DNA from: Chondrosia reniformis
Lineage: Eukaryota; Porifera; Demospongiae; Chondrillida; Chondrillidae
Assembly: GCA_947172415.1 (NCBI GenBank)
Contig: OX359189.1
Span: 1,696,501-1,760,500, forward strand
Length of the DNA: 64,000 bases
Direction of reading: 5' to 3'
Position 1 is the stretch's first letter; each line of letters opens with the position of its first letter. Shown here piece by piece: positions 35,991 through 46,779 of the stretch. Position numbers and translations under genes: made by a program. The notes beneath the pieces were generated by a model. The model ran no database searches. It saw only the letters and a program-made list of their open reading frames with translations, and was not told where the DNA came from.

Positions 35991-37340
35991 TCACTTCATG
36001 AAAGAGATAGCTTTGATCCTCACTGAGGCTCCTGGGATACCGTTGAACACAGGGTCAAAGCGCAGGCCATATAGTGGTCCCTTGTAGGTGGTTGCCTTTG
36101 TGAGATCAAGATTATATGTGTGATACTGCCCGTCAGCTGCAACCTTAAAGGACAGAGAATTCTGCTCATCAAAGTAATCGCCCACACCAACGCTGTTCCA
36201 GAATATTTGGCCAACCTGAGAGGAGAGATTAGATGAGTAAGCTGCAGTGATAGAGAGAATGGGATGGTCTTCAGCATTCCAGAAGCAATTGGGTCCTACA
36301 GTTTGCGGGTCTTGTCCAAACAGATTAACTTCCCATGCTCCATTTGGTATACCTGTGTCATTTGTATTCTGTAAAAAGAAATGTCTACGATCGCTGACAA
36401 ACTCATTGATTAGACAATTCTCAATCACCCTAACATTCTGGTAGGCATGTTCTCGTATCATATTTAAAGTTCCAAGGATTAAATGAAAAGTGTAGTTGTA
36501 GTTAATATTCCAATCCAGTATCTCCCTGTGGTAGGGCCCAATATATCCAGTTGGAAAGTCCTTAGGTGTATAGTTGCCAGCTGGTTTTTCCCAAAAGCCT
36601 CCATTGAAGAAGATGGTGCTAGGTTGGAACACCCCAAGACCCCAGTTATTGCTGTCAAGCAGTGCCATCCAGTGTTCTGTTCCCAGAGCGGCTTTGGGTT
36701 CCTCAAGTGGGGGCATGTACAGTGCAGGGTCGTTTGTGAAAGGCTTAACACCACTGTAAGCCGCAACCTTGTAGAGAGAACCAATAGTGTATATGGCGGG
36801 TAACTCCTGTCCATAGCCCGTATATTGGGTGTGGTTTGACCGTTTGTTAACTAGACGAACATCTACCAACACTGCATTCTTATCCAAGCGGATCCACTTT
36901 TCAAATGTACACTCACAAGGTACATTTTTACAGGCCCACTGCAACGGTATAGATTTGACGTACAAAGATTCCTTTTCAGTTGTCAACTCCACGACTTTCC
37001 CCGAATGACCCACCACATCCCCCGCGCCGATCGGGTTCCAAGGCCAGTTACCTCGGCGCCAAGAACTATTACAGGCATTGCTCCCGGGGCTGGGCTCGTA
37101 TTTATCAGGACCAGAATAGAACGATAGCTGCACTTCGCGGCCCATATCGTAAAGGTTAATAACGCTATGGTTTGTCCCAGACTCTGCTAAATAAGTGATT
37201 GATCCTCCTCTAGCGGTGTCAATACCAACTTTAATAACACCATTATCGATTATTCGTGTTTCTCCTAAACTGGGACATTGGTCCTTAGCGGTTACCGCCA
37301 GTATCGCCAGTGTGAGCAGAAAGCACTCAACCTTAGCCAT
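35991..37340 (-). CDS. intronless secreted protein of bacterial-like family
   Basis: A single ORF of 449 residues with a clear signal peptide (MAKVECFLLTLAILAVTA). The mature part has many N-glycosylation sites and motifs such as GGSITYLAES, YDMGREVQLSFY, WPWNPIGAGDVVG and HTQYTGYGQELPAIYT. I associate this pattern with uncharacterised secreted bacterial and fungal proteins with a mutarotase-like beta-sandwich look; that is memory, not a search result. The C-terminal 90 residues (WNSVGVGDYF onward) look like a separate beta-rich, perhaps carbohydrate-binding, domain. It lacks introns while its neighbours are intron-rich, which suggests horizontal acquisition or retroposition. The GC content appears somewhat higher than its surroundings. 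Function unknown. Confidence 0.85.
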   Translation of the reverse strand: MAKVECFLLTLAILAVTAKDQCPSLGETRIIDNGVIKVGIDTARGGSITYLAESGTNHSVINLYDMGREVQLSFYSGPDKYEPSPGSNACNSSWRRGNWPWNPIGAGDVVGHSGKVVELTTEKESLYVKSIPLQWACKNVPCECTFEKWIRLDKNAVLVDVRLVNKRSNHTQYTGYGQELPAIYTIGSLYKVAAYSGVKPFTNDPALYMPPLEEPKAALGTEHWMALLDSNNWGLGVFQPSTIFFNGGFWEKPAGNYTPKDFPTGYIGPYHREILDWNINYNYTFHLILGTLNMIREHAYQNVRVIENCLINEFVSDRRHFFLQNTNDTGIPNGAWEVNLFGQDPQTVGPNCFWNAEDHPILSITAAYSSNLSSQVGQIFWNSVGVGDYFDEQNSLSFKVAADGQYHTYNLDLTKATTYKGPLYGLRFDPVFNGIPGASVRIKAISFMK

Positions 37341-37799
37341 TATACGGGAGGGTTACTCCTACAAACCACAAGTGTTTAATTTTATGCAATATGCAAATAG
37401 TATCATTTTGAAAAAGAAATAAGGCATATTTAATTGAACTTCTGGATCTGTTCTACCCCCTGCCAGTTGCTCATTTTATTCCAGGATACATGAGTGGGTG
37501 AGGCAAAACCCAGAGTCGATGATGACTGATTGCTAAACTTTGTTGAAATCTTGATATTGTATTCTGTACACTATTACCCATAGTGGGTGGGTGATTCTCG
37601 TCACTATATAATATGTCTGGATTAGAGATTCTCAGTACTTTCAGTGCTGTACCCGTGCACGAAAGGATGATATCCGACATATATTGCATTTATTACATGT
37701 GTATTTTAATATGGTCAATCAATCAATCATGCAGCTCAGTAGGAGGTCACTGTTAAGTACGGTAGTAACATACTAATTATATCAGTTACTAAGAATATA
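37341..37799. other. intergenic with a short repeated segment
   Basis: No gene. About 37570-37625 (GTGGGTGGGTGATTCTCGTC and ATGTCTGGATT) recurs near 42970-43015 with small changes, so it is a dispersed repeat fragment. Confidence 0.6.
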
Positions 37800-38430
37800 G
37801 GTAAAAGTCATTGAGTATCGTCTCTCCTTCCTTGGCCGTCCTCTTGGTCGTCTGCCACACACCTCTTCCTCAAACACTCTTCTCACTAACCTCTCCTGCA
37901 GCATTTCTTCATTACTCTGTTCTGGTCACACCTTCTACTCTCCTACCTCATCTCCATTGCCTGAATCTTACTTCTGTGTCTTCTCTGTAGGGTCCATGTC
38001 TCACTCCCATACAGTAGCATTCGTACAACCATTACATTGATAACTCTTAGCTTCATAGCTTTGTCCCACAGTGTTCTTGATCTTGCCCAGAAGATGTTCT
38101 GGGTGCAGGTGATGGCTGTCCTGGCAGCTCTAGCTAAGATGTTCTTGGCTGTTTTTTGGCTTCCGATAGGGAAACTGCATCCTTAGTAGGCTTCAGATAG
38201 TGACCCAGGGTGCCAATCTCCACTGTATGATAGGAGATTTTGAGGTCTGGATGGTTGGCTTGCATGTCTCCTAGGATATTGTCATATTTCCCCAATTTCC
38301 TGTGCTTGGCTCTCTGGTGGCCTTCTAGAGAATTTGTGGAATGGTTAGTTCCATGATTAAGACTGATTTCTCCGAGATGATCACCAGGTCAGGTCTTAAA
38401 AAGGTGGAGGTAAGGGCCACAACGGGATGG
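37800..38430 (-). mobile_element. degenerate LINE retrotransposon fragment(s)
   Basis: Minus-strand frames give RPDLVIISEKS, VEIGTLGHYLKPT, NILARAARTAITCTQNIF, VRMLLYGSETWTLQRR and RVEGVTRTE in order, broken by stops and frame changes. LLYGSETW and VEGVTRTE are hallmarks of the C-terminal part of LINE reverse transcriptases. LGHY with ARAAR.AI.C belongs to a C-terminal domain common in invertebrate retroelements. Possibly two nested elements. Not functional. Confidence 0.82.
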
Positions 38431-40265
38431 TTTTGTATTTTTTGTATTTGTATTTGTACTTAAACAGGAAGACCAATCAGCTCTCTGCAAATAGCTGGTC
38501 TATATACCTGGGTGTCCTGTATTTACATTACATAGAAAGTAAAAAAGAAAACAAAAAAGAAAATTATTCATCTGGGTTACTTAAAAATGAATAAATGAAT
38601 GATATTAAATGGAAGTTAAAATCAGACCAATCAAAATATTATTTAGCAATTGGCCATTTTTCAATCACGTGATCACAATTTGTCAATTGCAGGTTAATTG
38701 GGTTTAGCTCTAACCACTTCTGGAGACACTTTACCGGAGTCCAGAAATGACAGTGGGGTATGGCCTCTATGCAGACACAGTCCTGATGAGGATGGTGGCA
38801 AGGCAAGTGCAAAAAAGTACTTAACATCATGCAAGAGTGTGGAGTATGTAAAGAGTTGATGGCAGGCCAGCCTCATCAACTAGCTATAGGTTTGTTATCC
38901 TGATGGGTGTCAAGGCTATATATATTTGTGAACCTTAATGCTGGTTCCTCATCACGGTCTGGAGATGTTTCCTGGGTGTTATCATCAGAAGTACTGACTG
39001 ACTTACTGACTGATAGTGTGTCAAGAGGGAGAACTGGAACAGGGAGGGGGCATTCAGTGGAGAGGCTATGCAGATCTTCGGTGTGAGTTCCGTAGTGGCA
39101 TCTTCTGCCTTGTCGACCAACAATTCTTGCTATAATATCTTCTTCTGCCCTACCTACAGGACTTTGATTGTGTTTCCATGAGTGTCGTTTCTTCTTCAAC
39201 CCGCTCTTCACATTTCCAGTAGGCCAGAACAAACTCACAGATATATAAGCCAGTGCCAGAACACCGCATGTTCCACAATGCACTCTCCAGTGTGAGGCTT
39301 TCTGACTGAAGGGTCGCCACCAGAGGGGTAGGTAGACCTACGCGAGATAGGTTGCCATAAAAGCCGTCGAACGTATATATAAGAGCTCCAGAAGTGCACG
39401 AATCCGACATTTTTTGTTTGAGGGTGGGTTGTCCGAGGCTCTCCATCCTGGTATGTACGGCATAGATTTAGTGGTTGGTATCATTGGCAGGGTTCTATCT
39501 AGAATGCAAATTTGGGGGGGGAAGAAGAGAAGGTATTAAGGAAAGCATACAAGAGAGCTAGGGGGTCTGGGGGCATGCCCCCCCCCCCCAGGAAAATTTA
39601 GGATTTTATGCCCTCTCGGAGATTGATTTTGACATGATCTGAGAGGTAAAAATCACATTTCTGGAATGTTAACCATGATGTTTTTCATTGAATTGCATTT
39701 GAATTGAATTGAATTAAGTTTGTCCATACAGACATATGAACAGGGTTGCACAAAAGGTAATCCTATAACAGTGCTCCCCAGTGACATACAAGGTGATGAG
39801 CATTGGTTAATAAAGAAAAAAAATGCACTCATTGCACTCAGCAATTATATATCATAATTAATTCAGAGATAGGTACATGTAGTCTTATTCAGGAGTGTGA
39901 TAACTCTAGACACAGAACAAATTAAAACAGTGCAACAATAATGGTTTATAAAGGTAATCTAGGCTTCTTATAGCTATACTAGCAGCTAGGTGAGAACTTT
40001 CTCTGTGCCATTTTTATATTGCAATCAGTGGGTAAATTTTGGGGGGGGGGGGGGAGTGTTTGGGGGAGAAGTTTCCCCCCACCCCCTCGCACCCCCCCAA
40101 AAAGTATCGAAACAAGACAGTCAATTTATGATTAGCCTATCATATAATCACTGTCTTGTTTCGATACGTTACCATATCATAATTTCTGAAAACAACATAG
40201 GGGCGCCTACTTAAATTTGAGGTCCATCGGCCGAAAGTTTTTCACGAATTTTTAATTATTTGAGC
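38431..40265. other. repeat-rich intergenic DNA
   Basis: No supported gene. A minus-strand ORF at 38876-39283 has no recognised domain. Around 39490-39660 is a C/G-run block (GGGGGTCTGGGGGCATGCC) of the kind seen in dispersed invertebrate repeats. A 17-bp perfect inverted repeat lies at 40104-40120 and 40151-40167 (GTATCGAAACAAGACAG), next to long G and C runs at about 40039-40098. Confidence 0.55.
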
Positions 40266-40949
40266 CCGGTGTCACAGGATATTTTATCCCCCGTGTATTT
40301 TATCCGCCCGGATAGTATAAACTATCCCGGCGGATAAACGAAACTAGGAAATTTTATCCTACCCTAGGATAATTTATCTAATACTCTACGATTTAAGCGT
40401 ATCATCACGAAATCCTTTAGATACATAAGAAGGAACCTTGGGCTGAAAAGGGGATACGATTTTAGGATTTTCAGCCAATAGGAAAGTGACAAAATAAAAA
40501 AGCGTCAGGGATGGTTTCATAAATCTTGTGAGGCCATTCCTGACAGGATATTCTCCGAGAAGGACATTTCATGGGTTTGCTCCCATGCAGTGCATTTGAC
40601 ATAACAGATTGTATTTTAATTTTTGTAATTTCATGACAAGTATTATTTTAGTATTTTTTTCTTATCTCATGCATTTGACAGAACAGATTATGTATTTTAT
40701 TAAGTATTTTGTACTTATTTATTAATAATAAACACTCATATATATACTAAATGATTAGGATAAACTATCCTAGTATATTTCATCCCCCAGATAAAATATC
40801 CTAGACTATCCTAGAGTAGGATATAATTTCCTAGGGTAGGATAAATTTTCCTAGGATAAAGTATCCCATGCAGGGGGATATTTTATCCTTGGATATTTTA
40901 TCTGGGGGGATAAAATTCAGGGGGGATATATAATTTACTGTGACACCGG
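40266..40949. mobile_element. 684-bp non-autonomous TIR element
   Basis: Perfect 12-bp terminal inverted repeats, CCGGTGTCACAG at 40266-40277 and CTGTGACACCGG at 40938-40949. The interior is rich in inverted GGATAAAATATCC-like words and codes for nothing. It ends 18 bp before the start codon of the oxygenase gene at 40968. Confidence 0.85.
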
Positions 40950-40967
40950 CTTTAGATATATACGGTA

Positions 40968-42029
40968 ATGAACCTCGCCTCTATGTCTGGATTAAAAATT
41001 CCTAGTATCGACTTTAGTGCTGCGGAAGGCAGTAAGGAGGAGCGAATACAGTTAGCTAGCGATATTGTAAAGGCTTTACAAGATGTTGGTTTCCTTTATC
41101 TCGACAATGTTAAGAATATCGATCCGATGGAATTAAGGAAAGCGATAGAATGGTTCTTCCACAGTCTTCCACCCGAGGAGAGATTGAAAGTGACAAAGAA
41201 GCAGTGGAATCCGAATGGAACTAATGTGTATAGAGGGTTCTTTCCTGCTCAAGGAGCAGTATCACACAAGGAGTCGTTGGAAATTGGGAAAGAAATGGCA
41301 CCCGACCATCCAGACGTACGCAAGTATGTGTTGTACGAGCCTAACCTTTGGCCGAACGAAGATGGACAAAATGGAAAATATCCAGCCTTTCCCGGATTCA
41401 GAGCTATGGTGACAAAATATTACGATAACATCTCTAAAGTGGCTTTGGATATCATTCGGTTGATATCGATTGGTTTAGGTTTAGAAGAAACGCACTTCGA
41501 TGACCTCTTTAAACCAAATCCTCTATCTACATTTCGATTACTCCACTATCCACCACGTAATGAACCGCCCCCACCTGATGCACTGGTGGATGGGGTACTG
41601 CTACAGTGTGAAGCCCACAGTGATAGCACCATTCTAACACTTCTTGGTACCTTTGAGTTTAGAGGTCTGCAAATCCTTTCCAAAGATGGAGAGTGGATCA
41701 GTGTGGAACCAAAACAGCACTCACTGATAATGAATGTAGGAGACACTTTGGTCCAAATGACTAAGGGACGCTTGAAGGCTACCGTCCACAGAGTGGCAGT
41801 GCAAGATCCAGAGAAAGGAAGATTTTCTATGCCATATTTTTTTGAACCTGACTACAGAGCAAATATTGGCAAGTTCCTTAATAATGATGAAGTGAAGGAG
41901 AAAGCATTGAACTACTATGGTCCTTGGCTTATTCATGAAATGGCTATTGTAAAGAAATATGTTGAGTACAAGGACATCGACTTTGGAAACTTCATGGATA
42001 TAGATTTTGATATCAGTAGTATCTTTTAG
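40968..42029 (+). CDS. 2-oxoglutarate/Fe(II) oxygenase, isopenicillin-N-synthase-like, cytosolic copy
   Basis: A 353-residue intronless ORF. The N-terminal DIOX_N-type region (IPSIDFS, ALQDVGFLYL) is followed by the jelly-roll core. Iron ligands are His217-x-Asp219 (CEAHSD) and His274 (ATVHRV); the 2-oxoglutarate-binding pair is Arg285-x-Ser287 (GRFS). The product should be a soluble oxygenase that uses O2 and 2-oxoglutarate on a small molecule; the substrate is unknown. No signal peptide. A second Met at residue 6 is an alternative start. It is followed 1.3 kb later by a near-identical paralog with a signal peptide. A TIR element occupies its upstream region. Confidence 0.92.
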   Translation: MNLASMSGLKIPSIDFSAAEGSKEERIQLASDIVKALQDVGFLYLDNVKNIDPMELRKAIEWFFHSLPPEERLKVTKKQWNPNGTNVYRGFFPAQGAVSHKESLEIGKEMAPDHPDVRKYVLYEPNLWPNEDGQNGKYPAFPGFRAMVTKYYDNISKVALDIIRLISIGLGLEETHFDDLFKPNPLSTFRLLHYPPRNEPPPPDALVDGVLLQCEAHSDSTILTLLGTFEFRGLQILSKDGEWISVEPKQHSLIMNVGDTLVQMTKGRLKATVHRVAVQDPEKGRFSMPYFFEPDYRANIGKFLNNDEVKEKALNYYGPWLIHEMAIVKKYVEYKDIDFGNFMDIDFDISSIF

Positions 42030-43314
42030 ACTTGATTGTAAATTAACAAGATGCCGTAAACTTCAATACTGCATTGTATATATATTTTTCTATTCGAATT
42101 TATATTACAGCACACTGTATTGCAATTAAATTATCTTAATTACATAATTTCTTACCAAAATGCTAATTGCTTAGTAATTTCCTAACATTTCCTGATGAAG
42201 TGTCTATCTATTGTGTATATACTTTAAAACATGCATGCCTATAGTATAACTGTAATTCCCAAGTTTGTCGTATGGAGGAAGATCATGCAAGGAAGGCACA
42301 TATAATGATGAAGAGTACAGCCTCTATACATGAATTATCAGGGATATACCTACTCTATATCCGGGATGATTTATATTTGCTCAATTAAAAATTTTCATTC
42401 AGTTTAGTGCACTTTAAAAGAATTTAACTGCATTAGCACTCAAACCCTACCATGTTTTCTGTAAATTTGGTAGTAAATCCTTGTCCTGTGAATGTCATAC
42501 ACTTATAAAAATACAATTAATATACTATACATTAAAGGTTAACCACGTGTGCACTTTCTGTTAGTGTACATTTATTTCAATTCTTACCATTTAAATTGGA
42601 TGTCTACGAATTAATTTTGCTCACTTACTTATAGAAGCAGGAGACTTAAATTGTACACATTTACGTCTGTTAAAATTTATATATAGGATAATAACCATAT
42701 GCATGCTTCACATCACCCATGCAATTACAATCTCTTTGACTGTTAAGTAAGAGTATACCTATGGCAATACATATACTTATGCATTCCATAGCTACTTCTA
42801 TGAGTAGTGATCAGAGTAATTTTAGGTCTTCTCTGCAATATATGACTTGAATATGTGTATTTGCATGTAATATAAAGAAAATCCTTATGAATCAATTATG
42901 CAATAACGAGCTTGAGATTTTGAAATCTATATGCATATACACTTTCCTAAATCTGTACGTACATGCACTATTTCCCACAGTGGGTGGGTGATCCTCGTCT
43001 CTTTATGTCTGGATTCCTATGCAATATTGATTTTTGCTGTGGAGGGCAGTTAGTCCAATGAAATCGTACCGGCCTATTCTTAGGTAGGGTATATATGGTC
43101 TGACAACTTGTGGAGCCTCAGACACAATGATCTTGTCTATAGGTAGGGTTGTCTATAATCATGCAAGATAAATGACGTCATATGGGTAAAAACCCTATCA
43201 AATATTCTGGGCCCCTTCCTCGCGAGGGCTAGTCTCGCGTAGCCAGACCGCTAAATAAATATGGAGGCGAGATAGCGGTCTGGCTACGCGAGACTACGCG
43301 AGGGCCACTACAAA
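42030..43314. other. spacer between the oxygenase paralogs
   Basis: AT-rich, no gene seen. Near the 3' end it holds the repeat fragment around 42970-43015 and the foldback at 43230-43296. Confidence 0.6.
43230..43296. repeat. 23-bp perfect foldback (MITE-like)
   Basis: 43230-43252 (TAGTCTCGCGTAGCCAGACC and three more bases) is exactly inverted at 43274-43296, with further CTCGCGAGGG outside. It ends 18 bp before the signal-peptide start codon at 43315. Confidence 0.9.
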
Positions 43315-44637
43315 ATGAAGGGAATGGGGCACTTTGACCTAAAACTAGCCCTAGCTCTCTCTTTGCCTTACCTCTTCTTAGCGCAAGGTTAGTATCACAC
43401 TGCCACGATCTATTAATCATGCATCGATTCCTATTACGAGTCATTGATTCCGATTTGATGATGGCCGAGAGCTGTCTGCATGTCACGATTGTTCGGAGAG
43501 TATATTTAGAACAAATCTGCTACGTTTTCAATTTATTGAATTATTATTCATGTAGCTCATGATCAAATGTGTTCAATGTACGATGGTCTGGAACAATCAG
43601 TTTGCGAAGGAGAGGATGTAATTCCTAGTATCGACTTTAGTGCTGCGGAAGGTAGTAAGGAGGAGCGAATACAGTTAGCTAGCGATATTGTAAAGGCTTT
43701 ACAAGATGTTGGTTTCCTTTATCTCGACAATGTTAAGAATATCGATCCGATGGAACTAAGGAAAGCGATCGAATGGTTCTTCTACAGTCTTCCACCCGAG
43801 GAGAGATTGAAAGTGACAAAGAAGCAGTGGAATCCGAATGGAACTAATGTGTATAGAGGGTTCTTTCCTGCTCAAGGAGCAGTATCACACAAGGAGTCGT
43901 TGGAAATTGGGAAAGAAATGGCACCTGACCATCCAGACGTACGTAAGTATGTGTTGTACGAGCCTAACCTTTGGCCGAACGAAGATGGACAAAATGGAAA
44001 ATATCCAGCCTTCCCCGGATTCAGAGCAAGGATGATAAAATATTATGATAACATCTCTAAAGTGGCTTTGGATATCATTCGGTTGATATCGATTGGTTTA
44101 GGTTTAGAAGAAAATTACTTTGAAGAGCTCTTTCGGCCAAATCCTCTATCAACACTTAGGTTCCTCCACTATCCACCACGTAATGAACCGCCCCCACCTG
44201 ATGCACTAGTGGATGGAGTACTGCTACAGTGTGAAGCCCACAGTGACACTCCCATTCTAACACTTCTTGGTACCTTTGAGTTTAGAGGTCTGCAAATCCT
44301 TTCCAAAGATGGAGAGTGGATCAGTGTGGAACCAAAACAGCACTCACTGATAATGAATGTAGGAGACACTTTGGTCCAAATGACTAAGGGACGCTTGAAG
44401 GCTACCGTCCACAGAGTGGCAGTGCAAGATCCAGAGAAAGGAAGATTTTCTGTGCCTTTTTTTCTGGAACCTGACTACAGAGCAAATATTGGCAAGTTCC
44501 TTAATAATGATGAAGTGAAGGAGAAAGCATTGAACTACTATGGTCCTTGGGTTATTCATGAAATGGCTATTGTAAAGAAATACGTTGAGCAAAAGGATGC
44601 TGATTGGGGAAACTACATGGAAATAGATTTTGATTAG
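43315..44637 (+). CDS. 2-oxoglutarate/Fe(II) oxygenase, secreted copy with signal-peptide exon
   Basis: Exon 1 (43315-43387) encodes MKGMGHFDLKLALALSLPYL then FLAQA, a typical signal peptide. Exon 2 (43556-44637) starts AHDQMCSMYDGLEQSV and continues into an oxygenase domain nearly identical to the 40968 gene. The whole is 384 residues. Catalytic residues are conserved: His253-x-Asp255, His310, Arg321-x-Ser323. Differences cluster at the dimer or substrate side (ENYFEELFRPNPLSTLRF for ETHFDDLFKPNPLSTFRL; HSDTP for HSDST; VPFFL for MPYFF) and the tail is shorter. If secreted, it would work in the secretory pathway or outside the cell, unlike its twin. Exon 1 is predicted from splice signals and phase only. 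Confidence 0.85.
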
Positions 44638-45318
44638 TTTTAATGCAATACATAGTATTTATTGAATTGTAAATTATTCTAAGACACTGGAATTGAGACT
44701 TTGATATAGTTGTTTTTTCTATTAAAATGTATATCTTGTACATTTGTATGGATATAAAAGTTCTACCATTTTTTTGATCTTGGATGACTGGGAGGTGATC
44801 ACTGGTTGCCATTTTAATAGGAGTTCAGTGAATTGGCTGATTAGGCACAATATTTCCCAGCAAATATTCACATTTCATATCGTGCATTAAGTGCACATAC
44901 TTACGTACTTGATAATTTACAGTATATTTCTGCTTAAGCAAGTAAGTTTCCAACATAACATGTTATATAATATTATCTCTGTATAGTTCTTATAACTGCC
45001 ATAGGTTTCAGAAGTATTGAACATTTTGACCCAAAAAATCTTCATTTAAAATTTTGATCAAATTGTTTCAAAATTATGTAACTGATAGCCCAAAACAATT
45101 TTTACATGTTAACGTAAATAGCACGCACATCATCAGAAGCAACTTACAATATATTGGAGTACCTAAGTACATGCATTTAATATGAATCATGGCATTCATA
45201 AGGTATAATGCTAAAAGATATATATGTATGTAGACAGAATTTTACTGTTTTTATATAAATTCAAACAAAAGTAGGATCCACCAAACAAGGTCATGTTATC
45301 TTTGTATTAAAGGAACAA
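44638..45318. other. convergent intergenic region
   Basis: 3' regions of the oxygenase and SNX3 genes. AT-rich. A diverged trace of the foldback motif (GAACATTTTGACCC and TCTTCAT) occurs near 45018-45050. No gene seen. Confidence 0.5.
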
Positions 45319-46634
45319 TCAGGAGCGATTTATGCGTCCAGGTGTGTAGTTCTTGTCAATCAGCTCTTCAAACAAAAACATATGTAGACATTTCTCAGTC
45401 TGAGCCAAGGGATGTCCAGCAATTCTACATAATGCAGGTTTTACTAAATTCCTAGGACTAAAATACTACGTATGTACTTAATAATGCAAATAATGAATGG
45501 CTAGCAGTTATACGTAACTGAATGTATAATAAAATGTACCTATATTATACATACATATATGTATGGTACACCCTTACTTAGGCAATATATATATAATAAA
45601 GTCTGTCTGAATACTGTAAATACAAAGTAACACATGCACGTACCATAAATACAACAGCATACAAACATATTTGTTGACACAAACTTGTTAATAAATTGTT
45701 CTAATCCTTGTCTCCTTTCTTCTATGAAATCATCAGCAAATAAGCCGTCATCTTTTCTAAAGGGCAGCTGCCTAGAAATGGCTTTTCCAGGCAAGGGTGG
45801 CACAATTATCTACATGTATAAATAAGAGTTGTACAAATATAGCAGCACTTGCCTGCCTGCTACACAACATCTTTTGACTTGTTGAGCATCTAAAGACACA
45901 GTTTTATGGTATATCTTTATCAGCAACCAAAAGATATACAAAAAACTGTCTTTAGACGCTCAACAAGTTGAAAGATGTTCCATCCAAAAGATAAGTTCAA
46001 TGCAGTCAGAAGAAATCCTTATTATATTAGCTAGCACTTACAAAATAAACATTTCATTAAATATTACAAACTGGACGGCATCTAACTATGTACGTATATA
46101 CACACACATTATATGAATGATATCAGTCGTATGAAGTGGTTAAAAAAGACATTACACGCTCTATAGACCTTCATCAATCCGTTAAAAATTACTAAAGTCG
46201 AATAACACGCTTCTTGATAATATTGTATTTGTGAGGTTTTGGAAAACAGAAACAAAAACCTGTGTTATTCCCATTCAATCGTCTATACCTTGCTGTCCCT
46301 TTCAAGTTCCTTTTTTAACCACTCAAAGTCGCTGTATCTCCTTCTGACCGAGGCCTCCTTATCCTTAAAAATGGGAATGTTGGTCTGCAAAGGGAGAGAA
46401 TGGTTTTAAACAGCTGAAAAGCTTAACGCACAGCACCGCGTGTACACATGACGAGTGACTCACCTTGATGCGAAGTTCATAATCGGTGTATCGATTCTTT
46501 GCGAATCCGTGAACTTGAGGATCACTTATCTCAATTTCTAAAATATCATCTGGTGTTGCATAAGCTTCACCAAGTGTCTGTTTTTTCGCTTGAAGTCTGC
46601 GAGTATCAGTCTTGGTAGAGTTCCCGTCAGCCAT
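45319..46634 (-). CDS. SNX3: sorting nexin 3
   Basis: Exons 46634-46464, 46384-46289, 45809-45685, 45424-45319, 165 residues with phases that join. It is a PX domain with short flanks, as in SNX3/SNX12. The phosphoinositide-binding RRRYSDFEW is at residues 71-79, the membrane loop is PPLPGKAISRQLPF, and it ends EERRQGLEQFINK and LIDKNYTPGRI. SNX3 binds PI3P on early endosomes and works with retromer in recycling Wntless and other cargo. The start codon follows the DTRRL-type opening. It diverges from CCDC83 with 145 bp between starts. Confidence 0.95.
45866..45979. repeat. foldback element in SNX3 intron
   Basis: Imperfect inverted arms 45866-45920 and 45931-45979 (AACATCTTTTGACTTGTTGA against TCAACAAGTTGAAAGATGTT). 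The outer sequence resembles that of the perfect hairpin at 16799-16989, so both belong to one foldback family. Confidence 0.85.
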
Positions 46635-46779
46635 TTTTAAAGCGCAAAAGCCACCTCTGCTAACCAAATAAGGCATTGTTTACGTTTGTGTACGTTTTTG
46701 TGTGTTTGCAAGCTAACCGAAGTGTTTAGAAGGGCTTCGTTCGTTCTTGTAGCAGTATTCGTAGCAGTACTCCCGTAAA
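46635..46779. promoter_or_regulatory. bidirectional promoter SNX3 / CCDC83
   Basis: 145 bp between divergent start codons. No TATA box evident. Role inferred from position. Confidence 0.5.
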
